Counted from the stretch's first letter, positions 42,613-52,983 are shown. The stretch is DNA of 64,000 bases from Pedobacter sp. Leaf216 (GCF_001421515.1 NZ_LMKM01000012.1:366335-430334); one strand, 5' to 3'. Made by a program: numbers and translations. The notes: generated by a model not told the origin, from the letters alone.

Positions 42613-45600
42613 TTAATAAGCTAAATTCGGACTTAACCACCGCTCCACTTCTTCAATCGGCATGTTTTTCCTGATGGCATAATCCTCTATCTGATCTTTG
42701 GTAATTTTTCCTAAACCGAAATATCTTGAATCAGGGTGTGCGAAATAAAATCCACTTACCGCTGCTGTAGGATACATGGCATAACTTTCGGTTAAATGTA
42801 ATCCGATTTTATTCTCTGCATCAAGCAATTCGAATAAAGTGCCTTTTTCAGTGTGTTCCGGACAGGCAGGGTAACCTGGTGCGGGACGGATACCTGCATA
42901 TTCCTCTTTAATTAATTCCTGATTGCTTAAGTTTTCATCTTGTGCATAACCCCAGTATTCTTTTCGTACACGTTCGTGCATGCGCTCTGCAAAGGCTTCA
43001 GCTAAACGATCGGCCAGTGCTTTAGCCATAATGCTATTATAATCGTCGTAATTGGCCTCGAACTCATTTACCAATTCATCAATACCGATACCTGCTGTTA
43101 CTGCAAAACCGCCAAAATAATCCTGAATACCGCTTTCTTTCGGCGCAATAAAATCAGATAAGGCATAATAAGGCTGCCCCTCTACTTTTTCTGCCTGCTG
43201 GCGGAGGGTGTGGATGGTTACCAGTTTGGAGTTCTCAGCTTTCAGTTCAGAGTCATTTGACAACTGATCACTGGCAACTTTCAACTCAATATCATCTCCT
43301 ACTGCATTTGCTGGCCAAAAACCAATTACGGCTCTTGCTGTTAATAGCTTTTCATCAAGGATGCGTTTTAACAAAGTCTGCGCGTCATCGAAAAGCTTTT
43401 TCGCTTCATCGCCAACATTTTTATCATCGAAAATTTTTGGATAGCTTCCCCGGAGCTCCCATGTATGGAAAAAAGGTGTCCAATCGATATATGGTACCAG
43501 TTCTTCTAAAGGATAATTATCGAAAACCCTGGTGCCTGTAAATTCCGGCACCGGCAGGTTGGGTTGAAAATCGATCTTAAATTTATGCTCACGTGCTTCC
43601 TCAAGTGTTTTAAAACGTTTATCCGATCTTTTATTTAAGTGTGCTTCTCGGGCTTTATCATATTCGGCTCTAATACCAGCAATGTAATCGTCTCTTGTTT
43701 CAGGGTTCATCAAGGTGCTGCAAACGGTAACGCTTCTTGAAGCATCCAACACGTGAATGGCAGGCCCTGAATAATTTGGTGCTACTTTTACCGCAGCATG
43801 GATTCTTGAAGTTGTAGCTCCTCCGATAATTAATGGAATGGTAAAACCTTCGCGTTCCATTTCTTTGGCAAAGTGAACCATTTCATCTAATGAAGGTGTA
43901 ATTAATCCACTTAAACCAATAATATCTGCTTTTATTTCTTTGGCCTTTTTAATGATTTCCTGTGCAGGAACCATCACGCCCATATCTACAATTTCGAAGT
44001 TGTTACAAGCCAATACCACACCCACAATATTTTTTCCAATATCATGTACATCACCTTTAACTGTGGCCATTAATACTCTTCCTGCTGATGAATTTTGATC
44101 CTGATCGGGATTATCCAATTTCTCTTGTTCGATAAACGGCAATAAGTAGGCTACGGCTTTTTTCATTACCCTTGCTGATTTTACCACCTGGGGCAGGAAC
44201 ATTTTCCCGGCACCGAATAAATCACCTACAATGTTCATTCCATCCATCAATGGCCCTTCGATAACCTGGATTGGGCGGGCATATTTTTGCCTTGCTTCTT
44301 CTACATCATCATCCAGGTATTCTACAATTCCTTTTACAAGCGAGTGTGATAACCTTTCTTCAACCGGGCCTTTTCTCCACTCTTCATCTTTAACTACTTC
44401 TTTTCCTTTTGATTTTACCGTATCTGCATATTCTACCAATCGCTCTGTAGCATCGTCTCTTCGGTTTAAGAGTACATCTTCTACCCTTTCTAACAATTCA
44501 GGTGGAATTTCCTGGTAAACTTCCAACATCCCTGCATTAACGATTCCCATATCTAAACCTGCCTGAATGGCGTGATAAAGAAATGCAGAGTGCATTGCTT
44601 CTCTAACGGTGTTATTCCCTCTAAAAGAGAAAGAAATATTGGAAACCCCTCCGCTTACTTTTGCATGAGGAAGGTTCTCTTTAATCCATCGGGTGGCATT
44701 AATAAAATCGACAGCATAATTATTATGCTCTTCTAAGCCGGTTGCAACAGTTAAAATATTCGGGTCGAAAATGATATCCTCTGCGGGGAAACCGATTTCG
44801 TTTACTAAGATATCGTAACTTCTTTTACAGATTTCTTTTCTGCGCTCATAATTATCGGCCTGCCCTTGCTCATCAAATGCCATAACAACTACGGCTGCAC
44901 CATATTGCATAATTTTGCGGGCACTTTCGCGAAATTTATCTTCTCCTTCTTTTAGTGAAATGGAGTTTACAATTCCTTTTCCCTGCAAACATTTTAAGCC
45001 ATTTTCAATAACCGACCATTTGGATGAATCGACCATGATAGGCAATTTGGCAATATCAGGTTCAGAGGCAATGAGGTTTAAGAATTTGGTCATTGCTGCT
45101 TCCGAATCCAACATCCCTTCATCCATGTTCACATCAATTACCTGTGCACCACCTTCAACCTGCTGTAAGGCAACGGCCAGAGCGGCTTCGTAATCACCAC
45201 CTAAAATCAATTTGGAAAATTTTGGCGATCCGGTTATATTTGTTCTTTCTCCTATATTTACAAAAATGCTTTCTGGAGTGATGGTTACAGGTTCCAATCC
45301 GCTTAACCGCATGTAGGGTTCAAGTACAGGGATTTTCCGTGGTTCGGCTTTTCTAGCATTTTTGGCAATACAACCAATATGATCTGGCGTGGTACCGCAA
45401 CAGCCCCCAACAATATTAACAAAGCCTGATGCAATAAAATCATCTACCAAATGGGCTGTTTCATGCGGCTGCTCATCGTATGCGCCGAACTCATTTGGTA
45501 AACCTGCGTTTGGATAGGCCGATACATAGCAACCTGCTTTTGCAGCAAGTTCTTCTATATGCGGACGCATTTCTTTAGCTCCTAAAGCACAGTTAAAACC

Positions 45601-46314
45601 GATACTTAAAGGTTTTGCATGCATTACAGAGTTTAAAAAAGCTTCGGCAGTTTGACCTGAAAGTGTTCTGCCGGAAGCATCGGTAATGGTACCAGAAATC
45701 ATAATTTCCAGTTTACGACCAATAACTTCCTCATATTTTTTAATGGCTACAATAGCCACTTTAGCATTTAAGGTATCAAAAATGGTTTCGATTAATAAGA
45801 CGTCTGAACCTCCATCTACCAAACCACGTACCTGCTCGTAATAAGCTGCTTCGAGTTCATCAAAATAAACCGCTCTAAAACCAGGGTCGTTTACATTCGG
45901 CGACATGGAAAGGGTACGGTTGGTTGGGCCTATAGCACCAGCAACGAAACACTTACGGTCTGGATTTGCAGCCATAAATTCGTTTACGGCATCTTTTGCC
46001 ACACGCGCCCCTTCGAAACTCATTTCATAAGAGAGATCTTCCATCTGGTAATCGGCCATAGAAATGCGCTGGGTACTGAACGTATTGGTTTCGATAATAT
46101 CGGCACCAGCTGCCAAATACTCCAGGTGTATGGTTTTAATAATATCCGGACGTGTAATGTTAAGCAAATCGTTATTGCCTTTTACATCACAGGGATGATT
46201 TTTAAATCGCTCGCCTCTAAAATCTTCTTCTGTTAAAGTATATCGCTGAATCATGGTACCCATTGCACCATCAATCACCAAAATACGTTTCTCTAATTCT
46301 TCTCTTATGTTCAT
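42613..46314 (-). CDS. metH: Cobalamin-dependent methionine synthase
   Basis: Transfers the methyl group of methyl-THF through cobalamin to homocysteine. All four modules are present in 1233 residues. The homocysteine/Zn domain (about 1-330; Cys in GFNCALGA and the CC of [12 protein letters not shown]) is followed by the folate-binding domain (about 345-610; [12 protein letters not shown]), the B12 cap and Rossmann domain (about 640-890; [15 protein letters not shown] with the cobalt-ligating His), and the SAM-dependent reactivation domain (about 910-1233; [12 protein letters not shown]). Homologues elsewhere in Bacteroidota are sometimes split into two genes; this one is intact. Confidence 0.98.
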   Translation of the reverse strand: MNIREELEKRILVIDGAMGTMIQRYTLTEEDFRGERFKNHPCDVKGNNDLLNITRPDIIKTIHLEYLAAGADIIETNTFSTQRISMADYQMEDLSYEMSFEGARVAKDAVNEFMAANPDRKCFVAGAIGPTNRTLSMSPNVNDPGFRAVYFDELEAAYYEQVRGLVDGGSDVLLIETIFDTLNAKVAIVAIKKYEEVIGRKLEIMISGTITDASGRTLSGQTAEAFLNSVMHAKPLSIGFNCALGAKEMRPHIEELAAKAGCYVSAYPNAGLPNEFGAYDEQPHETAHLVDDFIASGFVNIVGGCCGTTPDHIGCIAKNARKAEPRKIPVLEPYMRLSGLEPVTITPESIFVNIGERTNITGSPKFSKLILGGDYEAALAVALQQVEGGAQVIDVNMDEGMLDSEAAMTKFLNLIASEPDIAKLPIMVDSSKWSVIENGLKCLQGKGIVNSISLKEGEDKFRESARKIMQYGAAVVVMAFDEQGQADNYERRKEICKRSYDILVNEIGFPAEDIIFDPNILTVATGLEEHNNYAVDFINATRWIKENLPHAKVSGGVSNISFSFRGNNTVREAMHSAFLYHAIQAGLDMGIVNAGMLEVYQEIPPELLERVEDVLLNRRDDATERLVEYADTVKSKGKEVVKDEEWRKGPVEERLSHSLVKGIVEYLDDDVEEARQKYARPIQVIEGPLMDGMNIVGDLFGAGKMFLPQVVKSARVMKKAVAYLLPFIEQEKLDNPDQDQNSSAGRVLMATVKGDVHDIGKNIVGVVLACNNFEIVDMGVMVPAQEIIKKAKEIKADIIGLSGLITPSLDEMVHFAKEMEREGFTIPLIIGGATTSRIHAAVKVAPNYSGPAIHVLDASRSVTVCSTLMNPETRDDYIAGIRAEYDKAREAHLNKRSDKRFKTLEEAREHKFKIDFQPNLPVPEFTGTRVFDNYPLEELVPYIDWTPFFHTWELRGSYPKIFDDKNVGDEAKKLFDDAQTLLKRILDEKLLTARAVIGFWPANAVGDDIELKVASDQLSNDSELKAENSKLVTIHTLRQQAEKVEGQPYYALSDFIAPKESGIQDYFGGFAVTAGIGIDELVNEFEANYDDYNSIMAKALADRLAEAFAERMHERVRKEYWGYAQDENLSNQELIKEEYAGIRPAPGYPACPEHTEKGTLFELLDAENKIGLHLTESYAMYPTAAVSGFYFAHPDSRYFGLGKITKDQIEDYAIRKNMPIEEVERWLSPNLAY

Positions 46315-46325
46315 TCTTGTTGTAA

Positions 46326-46490
46326 GATTTGAGATATGAGATACGGGATATCAGATATCAGATATGAGATATGCGATATGAGGTGTCAGATATATAAAAT
46401 TGGGTAGACGCTATGTCTCAACTTTCAAATCTACGGTCTCAAATCTATGGTCTCAGATCTATAGTCTCAAATCTATAATCTCAAGTCTCT
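46326..46490. repeat. Two microrepeat arrays in the metH leader
   Basis: Array 1 (46326-46395): variants of GATATGAGATATCA. Array 2 (46414-46490): about five copies of TCTCAAATCTATAG(G). They separate the SAM riboswitch from the metH start by about 220 nt. Units differ by point changes, and there is no spacer structure as in CRISPR. Confidence 0.7.
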
Positions 46491-46534
46491 AAAAGGCTTA
46501 TTTAAAAAGTTGGTACGTGAATCGTAATCCTAAA

Positions 46535-46635
46535 CTTATCTGGTCCCGAATAATTCAGGATAGAATTTAGCACCTTGTACGGTTACAGGTTGCTAAGACT
46601 TCGTTGGGTCTAATCCCTCCGTCTTTCTTAATAAG
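46535..46635 (-). ncRNA. SAM-I (S-box) riboswitch upstream of metH
   Basis: On the minus strand the element reads with the conserved S-box features in order: a P1 5' arm CTTAT; AAGAC pairing with GTCTT (P2); the GGAGGGATTAGACCC kink-turn/pseudoknot loop; AGCAACC pairing with GGTGCT (P3 region); then AAATTC and the P1 3' arm ATAAG at 46535-46539. It binds S-adenosylmethionine and should lower metH-metF expression when SAM is plentiful. No obvious terminator follows within 40 nt, so the switching mechanism is not clear. Confidence 0.93.
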
Positions 46636-46650
46636 CATACAAAAATGCAA

Positions 46651-46658
46651 CAAAGCTA
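46651..46658 (-). promoter_or_regulatory. -7 element of the metH promoter
   Basis: Minus-strand TAGCTTTG, a perfect TAnnTTTG, 15 nt before the first riboswitch base, as expected if the riboswitch begins at the transcript 5' end. The -33 TTTG is not evident. Confidence 0.5.
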
Positions 46659-46702
46659 CATCAATTCCAAAATTTATCGCTTTGCTGCCAAATAAAATTA
46701 CA

Positions 46703-46728
46703 AAGGCCATGCAATTCTGCACGGCCTT
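46703..46728 (-). terminator. Hairpin downstream of the Bax-inhibitor-type gene
   Basis: AAGGCC-A-TGCA/TGCA-C-GGCCTT, a ten-pair stem, 23 nt past the stop codon. On the minus strand it is followed by TTTGTAATTTTA. Confidence 0.7.
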
Positions 46729-46750
46729 AAGAATATTGTTTTGTTAATGT

Positions 46751-47494
46751 CTATTTTCTGCTTCCGAAAATACGTAGTAAGAAAAGGAAGATATTGATGA
46801 AATCCAGATATAAATTTAAAGCCGCCATTATTGCCAGTTTTTTAGTATCTGCTTCTGGAATTGCTTCTCCACTCTCTTGGATTCCCATCCCAATTCTTTT
46901 GATTTTCTGCACATCATATGCAGTTAACGCAGTAAATACTGCAATACCTACAAAGGCCATAATCAGGCTAAATTGTTCGCTTTTAATAAACATGTTAAGA
47001 ATGCTCGCAATAAATAATCCAGCAACACCTACCATTAAGATAGGACCAAACTTACTTAAGTCGATATTAGTAGTATAGCCCATAAAAGCCATAATGCCAA
47101 AAATACCAGCAGCAGCGGCAAAACAGGTAATGATTGAGGCTCCTGTATAAATTAAAAGAATAAAGCTTAAACTCACTCCTAATAAAATAGAGAAAAGCAC
47201 AAAAACGCCTAATAGTGCACCATAAGATAATTTGTTAAAACCCGCGCCCATTAATAAAACTAATCCAAGCGGCGCAAACATGGCTACATAACCTAAAGCT
47301 GTTCTTCTACCTGTTTCAAAGTCGATTAACGACCTCAATGCACTCTCACTATTCGAAATGTAAAAAGCTGAAAGCGTAGATAATAGCAATGCAACGAACA
47401 TCCATAAGAAAACGTTTGCAAAGAATTTTTTAGAAACAGATTTTTCTTGTACAAAAACACTGTTGTCTTGATATTGATAATTTTGTTGTTCCAT
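46751..47494 (-). CDS. Bax inhibitor-1 / YccA family membrane protein
   Basis: 247 residues with seven predicted helices after a polar N-terminal tail. The TMBIM signature is visible in TALTAYDVQKIKRIG and the closing LYLDFINIFLFLLRIFGSRK. Bacterial members modulate FtsH protease or act as pH-sensitive Ca2+ leak channels; the role here is not established. Single gene with its own terminator. Confidence 0.9.
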   Translation of the reverse strand: MEQQNYQYQDNSVFVQEKSVSKKFFANVFLWMFVALLLSTLSAFYISNSESALRSLIDFETGRRTALGYVAMFAPLGLVLLMGAGFNKLSYGALLGVFVLFSILLGVSLSFILLIYTGASIITCFAAAAGIFGIMAFMGYTTNIDLSKFGPILMVGVAGLFIASILNMFIKSEQFSLIMAFVGIAVFTALTAYDVQKIKRIGMGIQESGEAIPEADTKKLAIMAALNLYLDFINIFLFLLRIFGSRK

Positions 47495-47532
47495 TTTAAA
47501 TTTTGTGTATTTAACTATATAAAAATAAATAT

Positions 47533-48099
47533 TTAGTTCAATCTTTTTGTCAGCAGTTCTTCAACTTTTTTAAAGAATTGTAAGGGTTTTAATGTTCGCC
47601 ATGGCAGATGGTCAAAAGCACCCCCAAAGTTAATGTAATAATCGATGTTATTATCCCTGAACTCGGTAATTACATGCTCCTGAAAATTGACGCCAACAAT
47701 CCATCCATCTTCTACTTCCTGAAACCACTCTTCGTAATAGCTATCGTCGGATGCATGGAAATTCAGTACATTTTCACCGATAAGGATAAATTTATTAATG
47801 CCTTCATCCATCATGAGTTCTAAAATATCGCGCTTCATTAACATTATATCGTTGTTAATGGCATCGTTCCACTCACCTATAAATTCAATAATGGCGTAAC
47901 TGCGGTCGTAATCGGCATACAACACTTTCATATAAAGTGTATTAGAACCAAATTCGTCCCATTGCGGATGCAATAAAAAGTTATATATCTGCTTATCGAA
48001 GTAAAGTTCAGAATATTCGGTATTGTAAAATGGCGACCGCTCATCTTCTGCCGAAATATAATCATCTCTCCACTGGTAATAAGGCTCTATCTCGTGCAT
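47533..48099 (-). CDS. Conserved hypothetical protein, acidic
   Basis: 188 residues, soluble, strongly acidic and rich in Tyr and Trp (PYYQWRDDYISAEDERSPFY at the start; a DSYYEEWFQEVEDGW stretch near the middle). No signal peptide or recognised domain. Codon use matches its neighbours, and it sits 38 nt upstream of the Bax-inhibitor-type gene on the same strand, so it is likely a genuine family restricted to this lineage. Confidence 0.75.
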   Translation of the reverse strand: MHEIEPYYQWRDDYISAEDERSPFYNTEYSELYFDKQIYNFLLHPQWDEFGSNTLYMKVLYADYDRSYAIIEFIGEWNDAINNDIMLMKRDILELMMDEGINKFILIGENVLNFHASDDSYYEEWFQEVEDGWIVGVNFQEHVITEFRDNNIDYYINFGGAFDHLPWRTLKPLQFFKKVEELLTKRLN

Positions 48100-48167
48100 A
48101 ATTTTTATTTATTGAATAGATAAATTATTGAATGATTAAATTCATTCAATCCATTTTTCTATCATTT

Positions 48168-48971
48168 TTAATGTCCTGCTTCTACTGCTTTACGTACACT
48201 TCCGTAACGGGTTAACAATTCTGCGGCTTCATCGTAACCAATATTCAGCTCATCGGCAACCATTTGCGTCCCTCTATCTACCAATTTGTGATTGGTTAAC
48301 TGCATATCTACCATTTTATTGCCAACCACACGCCCTAACTGCACCATAACTGTAGTGCTTAACATATTTAATACCAGTTTTTGCGCCGTGCCCGATTTCA
48401 TTCGTGTCGATCCGGTTACAAATTCTGGTCCAACCACCACTTCTACCGGAAAATCAGATTCTGCTGCAATAGGTCCGCCAGTATTACATACAATACATCC
48501 GGTTAATATGCCATGTTTGCGGGCAGTATTTAAACCCCCAATTACATATGGTGTAGTACCTGAGGCAGCCAAACCCACCAGGCAATCTTTCTCATTAATA
48601 TTAAATTCCTGCAAATCTTTCCAGGCTTGCTCGGCATCATCTTCAGCAAATTCTACAGCTTTCCTAATGGCGGTATCGCCACCGGCAATAATGCCCACAA
48701 CCCAATCAAATGGAACGCCATAAGTAGGTGGACATTCGGATGCATCTACCACGCCCAAACGGCCGCTGGTACCTGCGCCTATATAAAAAAGACGACCACC
48801 TTTTTTCATCCGCTCGGCAACTGCCGATGTTAGTTTTTCGATCTGAGGCAAAGATTTTTCTACTGCAAATGCAACTGTTTTATCTTCGTTATTAATGCCC
48901 TGCAGAACTTCTAACACCGACATCTGATCGATGTGGTTATAATTAGATTCTTGCTCGGTAACTCTGTTCAT
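48168..48971 (-). CDS. murQ: N-acetylmuramic acid 6-phosphate etherase
   Basis: Cleaves the lactyl ether of MurNAc-6-phosphate to GlcNAc-6-phosphate and lactate during cell-wall recycling. The 267-residue SIS-domain protein has YIGAGTSGRLGVVDASECPP, GGDTAIRKAVEFAEDD and the MKSGTAQKLVLNM helix. It is about 30 residues shorter at the C-terminus than E. coli MurQ, as is common in Bacteroidota. No kinase or PTS gene is adjacent. Confidence 0.95.
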   Translation of the reverse strand: MNRVTEQESNYNHIDQMSVLEVLQGINNEDKTVAFAVEKSLPQIEKLTSAVAERMKKGGRLFYIGAGTSGRLGVVDASECPPTYGVPFDWVVGIIAGGDTAIRKAVEFAEDDAEQAWKDLQEFNINEKDCLVGLAASGTTPYVIGGLNTARKHGILTGCIVCNTGGPIAAESDFPVEVVVGPEFVTGSTRMKSGTAQKLVLNMLSTTVMVQLGRVVGNKMVDMQLTNHKLVDRGTQMVADELNIGYDEAAELLTRYGSVRKAVEAGH

Positions 48972-49142
48972 AAATTTAATTTTGATAAAATTCGGTAAAT
49001 TCTTTTTAAAAACTGCCTTAAAAATCCAAAAATATGCGCTATAAATTTCAATATATACCCAGGTTGGGTTAATTTATGTTAATTATTATAAACAAAAGAC
49101 ACTAAAAAGCAGTTAAAAAATATATCAACCCGCTTATTTTCA

Positions 49143-49150
49143 TAAATTTG
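49143..49150 (+). promoter_or_regulatory. -7 element upstream of the S41 peptidase gene
   Basis: TAAATTTG, a perfect TAnnTTTG, ending 11 nt before the start codon, so the predicted 5' UTR is only a few nucleotides. No -33 TTTG at the expected distance. Confidence 0.4.
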
Positions 49151-49161
49151 CAGTAACGCCG

Positions 49162-50769
49162 ATGAAAAAAAATACCCGTAACAACATGTTGATTGCTTTG
49201 AGCTATTCTGTTATTTTAATAGCGGGCATGTTTTTGGGCATAAAATTTATTAAAGATCAAGGTTTTGGCGTAAAAAAAAGTCCTCAGCTTGCCAGCAATA
49301 GCGATGAAAAATTAAATGAGATTTTACACATCATCAACGGAAATTATGTTGATGACATCAATACAGATTCGCTTCAAAATTTACCGATAGATAGTGTTTT
49401 ACACCAACTCGATCCGCATAGTGTTTACCTGCCACCAACTGATGCGCAGGATATGACAGATAACCTTGAAGGAAACTTTGAAGGGGTAGGCATAGAATAT
49501 TATATGCTTAATGATACCATGATGGTTACCGGAGTGGTAAAAGAGGGCCCCGCTTACCAGGCAGGCATAAAACTGGGAGATAAAATTTTAAGTATTGATT
49601 CTACCACAGTAAGTGGAAGAAATTTACCAAAAGACCAACTTACCGGCCGGTTTAAAGGCAGGTCGGGCACAGGAGTTAGCGTGGTTCTTTTACATCCTGG
49701 TGCACCACAAACCAACCGGATTATGGTTACCCGTGGCAAAGTAAATATTAGTAGTATTGATGCGGCTTACATGATCAACAATGAAACCGGTTATGTAAGA
49801 ATAAGTAAATTTGGTGCCAATACAGACAATGATTTCTCTGTTGCTGCAAATAACCTGAAAGCAAAGGGAATGAAGAAGCTCATCCTCGATCTCCGGGATA
49901 ATGGTGGTGGTTATTTTACCGCTGCAACTGGCCTTGCAGATCAGTTTTTGGCTGAGAATAAACTTATCGTGTATACGCAGGGAAAACATGAACCACGAAC
50001 CGATTATTTTTCTACAGGAACTGGTGCTTTTCAAAATGGCAAGCTGGCGGTATTAATTAATGAAAATACAGCTTCGGCCAGTGAAATTGTAGCCGGGGCA
50101 ATTCAGGATTTAGGTCGCGGAATTATTGTTGGCCGCCGATCTTTTGGTAAAGGATTGGTACAGGAGCAATTTGCCTTTGGCGATGGCTCTGCGCTGAATT
50201 TAACCATCGCCAGGTATTATACTCCATCGGGCCGTAGCATTCAGAAATCTTACAAAAAAGGTTATGATGCCTATAAACACGAACTTGATGAACGCATGAT
50301 GGATGGGGAATTAACTGGCGACCGTACTTCTTTTCAGGATTCGATTGAAAAAACTGAAGGTGTAAATATCCAGCCTACAAAAAAAGTTAAACCTTTGGGG
50401 GGCATCCAGCCCGATATTTTTGTAAAATTGGACACCACCGGCTATAATAAATTTTACAGCAATCTGGTGAGTAAAAAAGTACTTTCTGATTACGTTTTTA
50501 ATGTACTCACCGCAAAATACAGTGCCTCATTTGTGGAGCAGAATATCAATATCTTCACTATAAACGATAACGACTTTAAAGATTTTATAGGATTTTTACA
50601 ACGTAAAAATGTACAAATAGATCGATTTCAGTTATACAATTCAAAAACGATTATCCTTAATGATTTAAAGGCTTTACTTTGCCGCTATTATTTGGGTGAT
50701 GTGGGGTATTACAAAGCCGCAAACCAAACCGATAATGCGGTAAGGCAGGCACTTCTTAACCTTCAATAA
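49162..50769 (+). CDS. S41 family C-terminal processing peptidase (CtpA-like)
   Basis: 535-residue envelope serine protease. An N-terminal signal anchor (about 10-28) is followed by a PDZ domain (about 98-190; GVGIEYYMLNDTMMVTGVV and AGIKLGDKILSI) and the tail-specific protease domain with the catalytic dyad S305 (in NTASASEI) and K330 (in RRSFGKGLVQ). A C-terminal helical extension runs from about 410 to 535. Trims periplasmic substrates; the targets are unknown. Confidence 0.93.
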   Translation: MKKNTRNNMLIALSYSVILIAGMFLGIKFIKDQGFGVKKSPQLASNSDEKLNEILHIINGNYVDDINTDSLQNLPIDSVLHQLDPHSVYLPPTDAQDMTDNLEGNFEGVGIEYYMLNDTMMVTGVVKEGPAYQAGIKLGDKILSIDSTTVSGRNLPKDQLTGRFKGRSGTGVSVVLLHPGAPQTNRIMVTRGKVNISSIDAAYMINNETGYVRISKFGANTDNDFSVAANNLKAKGMKKLILDLRDNGGGYFTAATGLADQFLAENKLIVYTQGKHEPRTDYFSTGTGAFQNGKLAVLINENTASASEIVAGAIQDLGRGIIVGRRSFGKGLVQEQFAFGDGSALNLTIARYYTPSGRSIQKSYKKGYDAYKHELDERMMDGELTGDRTSFQDSIEKTEGVNIQPTKKVKPLGGIQPDIFVKLDTTGYNKFYSNLVSKKVLSDYVFNVLTAKYSASFVEQNINIFTINDNDFKDFIGFLQRKNVQIDRFQLYNSKTIILNDLKALLCRYYLGDVGYYKAANQTDNAVRQALLNLQ

Positions 50770-50921
50770 AGTCTACATTCCTTTAGATTATTTAATTAGA
50801 TGGCTCCTCAAATTCTGGTAGCTACAATTGTATTGAATACCTCCTTGCAACACAAACATTTCAAGCTGATTGATGTTTAATACCGATGCTGAATAAGTGT
50901 TTTTAAATTAAATCAATTAAC

Positions 50922-51518
50922 ATGAAAATAGTAATTATTGGCGCAACAGGTACGCTCGGTAAAAAGGTGGCTGAAGCATTTGCGCAAAAGCATGAAGTAA
51001 TCCGTGTGGGAAATACTTCTGGTGATGTTCAGGTAGATATTACGGATGAAACATCTATAAAAGCCATGTTTGAAAAGATTGGCGAGTTTGATGCCTTAAT
51101 TAGCACCAGCGGAAAAGCACCATTTGCACCTTTAAACCAAATGACGGGGGAAGTATTTAAAAGCGGATTGCTGGATAAGTTATTAGGGCAGGTTAATTTG
51201 GTACTTATCGGCCAGCATTACATTAGCAAGGGTGGTTCTTTTAGTTTAATATCGGGAATATTGTCTGATCATCCTGTTGCGGCAGGTGCTGCCCTAAGCA
51301 CAGTTAACGGAGGTTTAAATGCTTTCGTTATTGCAGCAGCACCCGAACTTGATAATGGCATTCGCTTAAACGTGATCAGTCCAAATGTGGTTGAAGATTC
51401 ACCTGCCTATTTTGATTCGTTCCCGGGAGAGATTCCGGTAACGATGGATAAAGTGGTTAAGGCTTTTGAGAAAAGTGTTTTTGGAATTGTTAGCGGCCAG
51501 GTAATAAAAGTATTCTAA
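50922..51518 (+). CDS. Short-chain dehydrogenase/reductase
   Basis: 198 residues, shorter than the 250-residue classical SDR. The cofactor loop GATGTLGKKVAEAF is at 8-21, with S-G-K in place of the usual NNAG (STSGKAPFAP), and the SLISGILSDHP segment holds the catalytic Ser region. The classical YxxxK motif is not evident (LSTVNGGLNAF occupies its place), a pattern seen in the atypical SDRs of this size. Substrate unknown; no operon partner. Confidence 0.8.
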   Translation: MKIVIIGATGTLGKKVAEAFAQKHEVIRVGNTSGDVQVDITDETSIKAMFEKIGEFDALISTSGKAPFAPLNQMTGEVFKSGLLDKLLGQVNLVLIGQHYISKGGSFSLISGILSDHPVAAGAALSTVNGGLNAFVIAAAPELDNGIRLNVISPNVVEDSPAYFDSFPGEIPVTMDKVVKAFEKSVFGIVSGQVIKVF

Positions 51519-51651
51519 TTATAGAAAAACATTGATTCACGGTCTCTGATTGAGATAAATTTTGTTTTTTATAGAATTCACCAAAACTCATGCTGTTTTT
51601 ATTGTTATTAAAAATCCATAGCATATATTGGTCTGTTTAATACTCTCGAAA

Positions 51652-52158
51652 ATGATAGAAAATGAACGCCTCATTTTAAAGCCTTTAACACACGATCAAC
51701 TTTTAAAATACATTAAAGACGATCATTCGCTGGAAAAAGAATTCGACCTTTTACCAACCAAAAAAAATATTTCCCCCTCTTTGCAGTCTGCTCTTGAACA
51801 AACGATTTTACCCCATGTTTTTGATAAGGATAAAGACTATTTATACCACACACTTTGGACAATCATTTCCAAACCCGACCAAAGAATGATTGGTGAAATT
51901 AGTTTTGTTGGTGAACCTGATGCGAACGGTGAAATTGAAATTGGTTACGGTACTTATGAAGAATTTAGGGGCAAAGGATTTATGACGGAGGCAGTAGGCA
52001 GATTAATTCAGTGGGCAAAAGCGCAACCAAAGGTCAAATCTATTTTCGCAGCCACTACAAAAGATAATGTGGCATCCTATTCTATATTGGAAAAGAATAA
52101 CTTTAAACATATTGGCGAAGTAGATGATATGTTGAGCTGGAAGATTGAGTTGAAGTAA
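51652..52158 (+). CDS. GNAT family N-acetyltransferase
   Basis: 168 residues counted from ATG 51652 (MIENERLILKPL). The frame extends to a TTG at 51628, but the ATG start gives the standard GNAT N-terminus. The acetyl-CoA loop is visible in YGTYEEFRGKGFMTEAVGRL, followed by ATTKDNVASYSILEKNNF, typical of the RimJ/RimL-like branch. Substrate unknown. Confidence 0.87.
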   Translation: MIENERLILKPLTHDQLLKYIKDDHSLEKEFDLLPTKKNISPSLQSALEQTILPHVFDKDKDYLYHTLWTIISKPDQRMIGEISFVGEPDANGEIEIGYGTYEEFRGKGFMTEAVGRLIQWAKAQPKVKSIFAATTKDNVASYSILEKNNFKHIGEVDDMLSWKIELK

Positions 52159-52209
52159 GTTTTACCGACACGAATTAAAAATATGTCTGAATAGAATCTA
52201 TGTAGTTAC

Positions 52210-52290
52210 CGTCATCCTGAATTTATTTCAGGATCTATCCAACAAGGTTATTTTTTACATGAAAGATACTGAAACAAGTTCAGCATGACG
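52210..52290. repeat. Bipartite REP-like palindrome
   Basis: Starts CGTCATCCTGAATTTATTTCAGGATCT and ends CTGAAACAAGTTCAGCATGACG. Same organisation as the element at 15984, here between convergent acetyltransferase genes, with a longer centre. Confidence 0.75.
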
Positions 52291-52302
52291 ACCGTTTTAT
52301 AA

Positions 52303-52812
52303 TTACACCAGAATCTCAAATAAACTCAAACTAATGCCTTCGTAATGCTTAGGCAAACCATCTGTTTGTTCCATTGTTACAACGCCAACATAATTGAAAC
52401 CCGATCCGGTGTAATATTTGAGCAATTTTTCATTATCGGCCCAGGTATCCATTCTGATAAATTTTATGCTGTTCTGAAGAGCGTAAACTTTTGCCCATTT
52501 GATAATTTCCTTAACAAAAGCATAACCCCGAAACTCGGGATGTGTAACTATACGGTGGATATAAATGGCATCGTGGTCGCGATCGCCCCAAATTAACTTA
52601 TCATTGAAAGTAACAGCAAAAACACAGGCTACAATGCCATCAACCAATATTTTATATTGGCGGCTCTCATCAATTTCATTTTGGACCATCTCTCTACTGA
52701 AGCCCTGCCAATGTTTATTGAATACTTTTTTTTGATGGGCTACAGCCATATCATAAAACTCGAAAATGGTATCGATATCGCTTGAAAGACTATTTTGAAC
52801 TTGGATTTGCAT
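52303..52812 (-). CDS. GNAT family N-acetyltransferase
   Basis: 169 residues. The acetyl-CoA-binding region is IHRIVTHPEFRGYAFVKEIIKW (A-motif variant with RGYAF), followed by IRMDTWADNEKLLKYYTGSGF. Not closely similar to the acetyltransferase encoded on the opposite strand next to it. Substrate unknown. Confidence 0.85.
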   Translation of the reverse strand: MQIQVQNSLSSDIDTIFEFYDMAVAHQKKVFNKHWQGFSREMVQNEIDESRQYKILVDGIVACVFAVTFNDKLIWGDRDHDAIYIHRIVTHPEFRGYAFVKEIIKWAKVYALQNSIKFIRMDTWADNEKLLKYYTGSGFNYVGVVTMEQTDGLPKHYEGISLSLFEILV

Positions 52813-52844
52813 TTGCCAAAGTTACCGATAAATTACAGATTGTG

Positions 52845-52919
52845 GCTCCCACGGATGGGAATCTTAAAGGTTAGTGCATTAAGATTCCCAACCCGATAGC
52901 TATCGGGTTGGGAATGACG
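52845..52919. repeat. REP-like palindrome, GGGAATCTTAA type
   Basis: Relative of the element at 37649: CCC-GGGAATCTTAA on the left, TTAAGATTCCCAACCCGATAGCTATCGGGTTGGGAATGACG on the right. The left terminus is degraded. The right half contains an ACCCGATAGCTATCGGGT palindrome. Confidence 0.7.
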
Positions 52920-52983
52920 ACCTCTCTATAAATGCCGCTTCAGTCCAAATGTTCCGTAAATGCTTATTCAGAATGACAAAAAC

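Noticed and set aside
46326..46490. CRISPR-like repeats in the metH leader
   Set aside because: Units are adjacent 14-mers with drift and no unique spacers, and no cas genes are present.
50800..50880. 26-codon ORF after the S41 peptidase gene
   Set aside because: No Thr/Ile or other regulatory-codon bias, no terminator behind it and no recognisable sequence; probably chance.
51628..51651. TTG start for the first acetyltransferase
   Set aside because: The ATG at 51652 gives the normal family N-terminus, and the upstream codons look non-coding.
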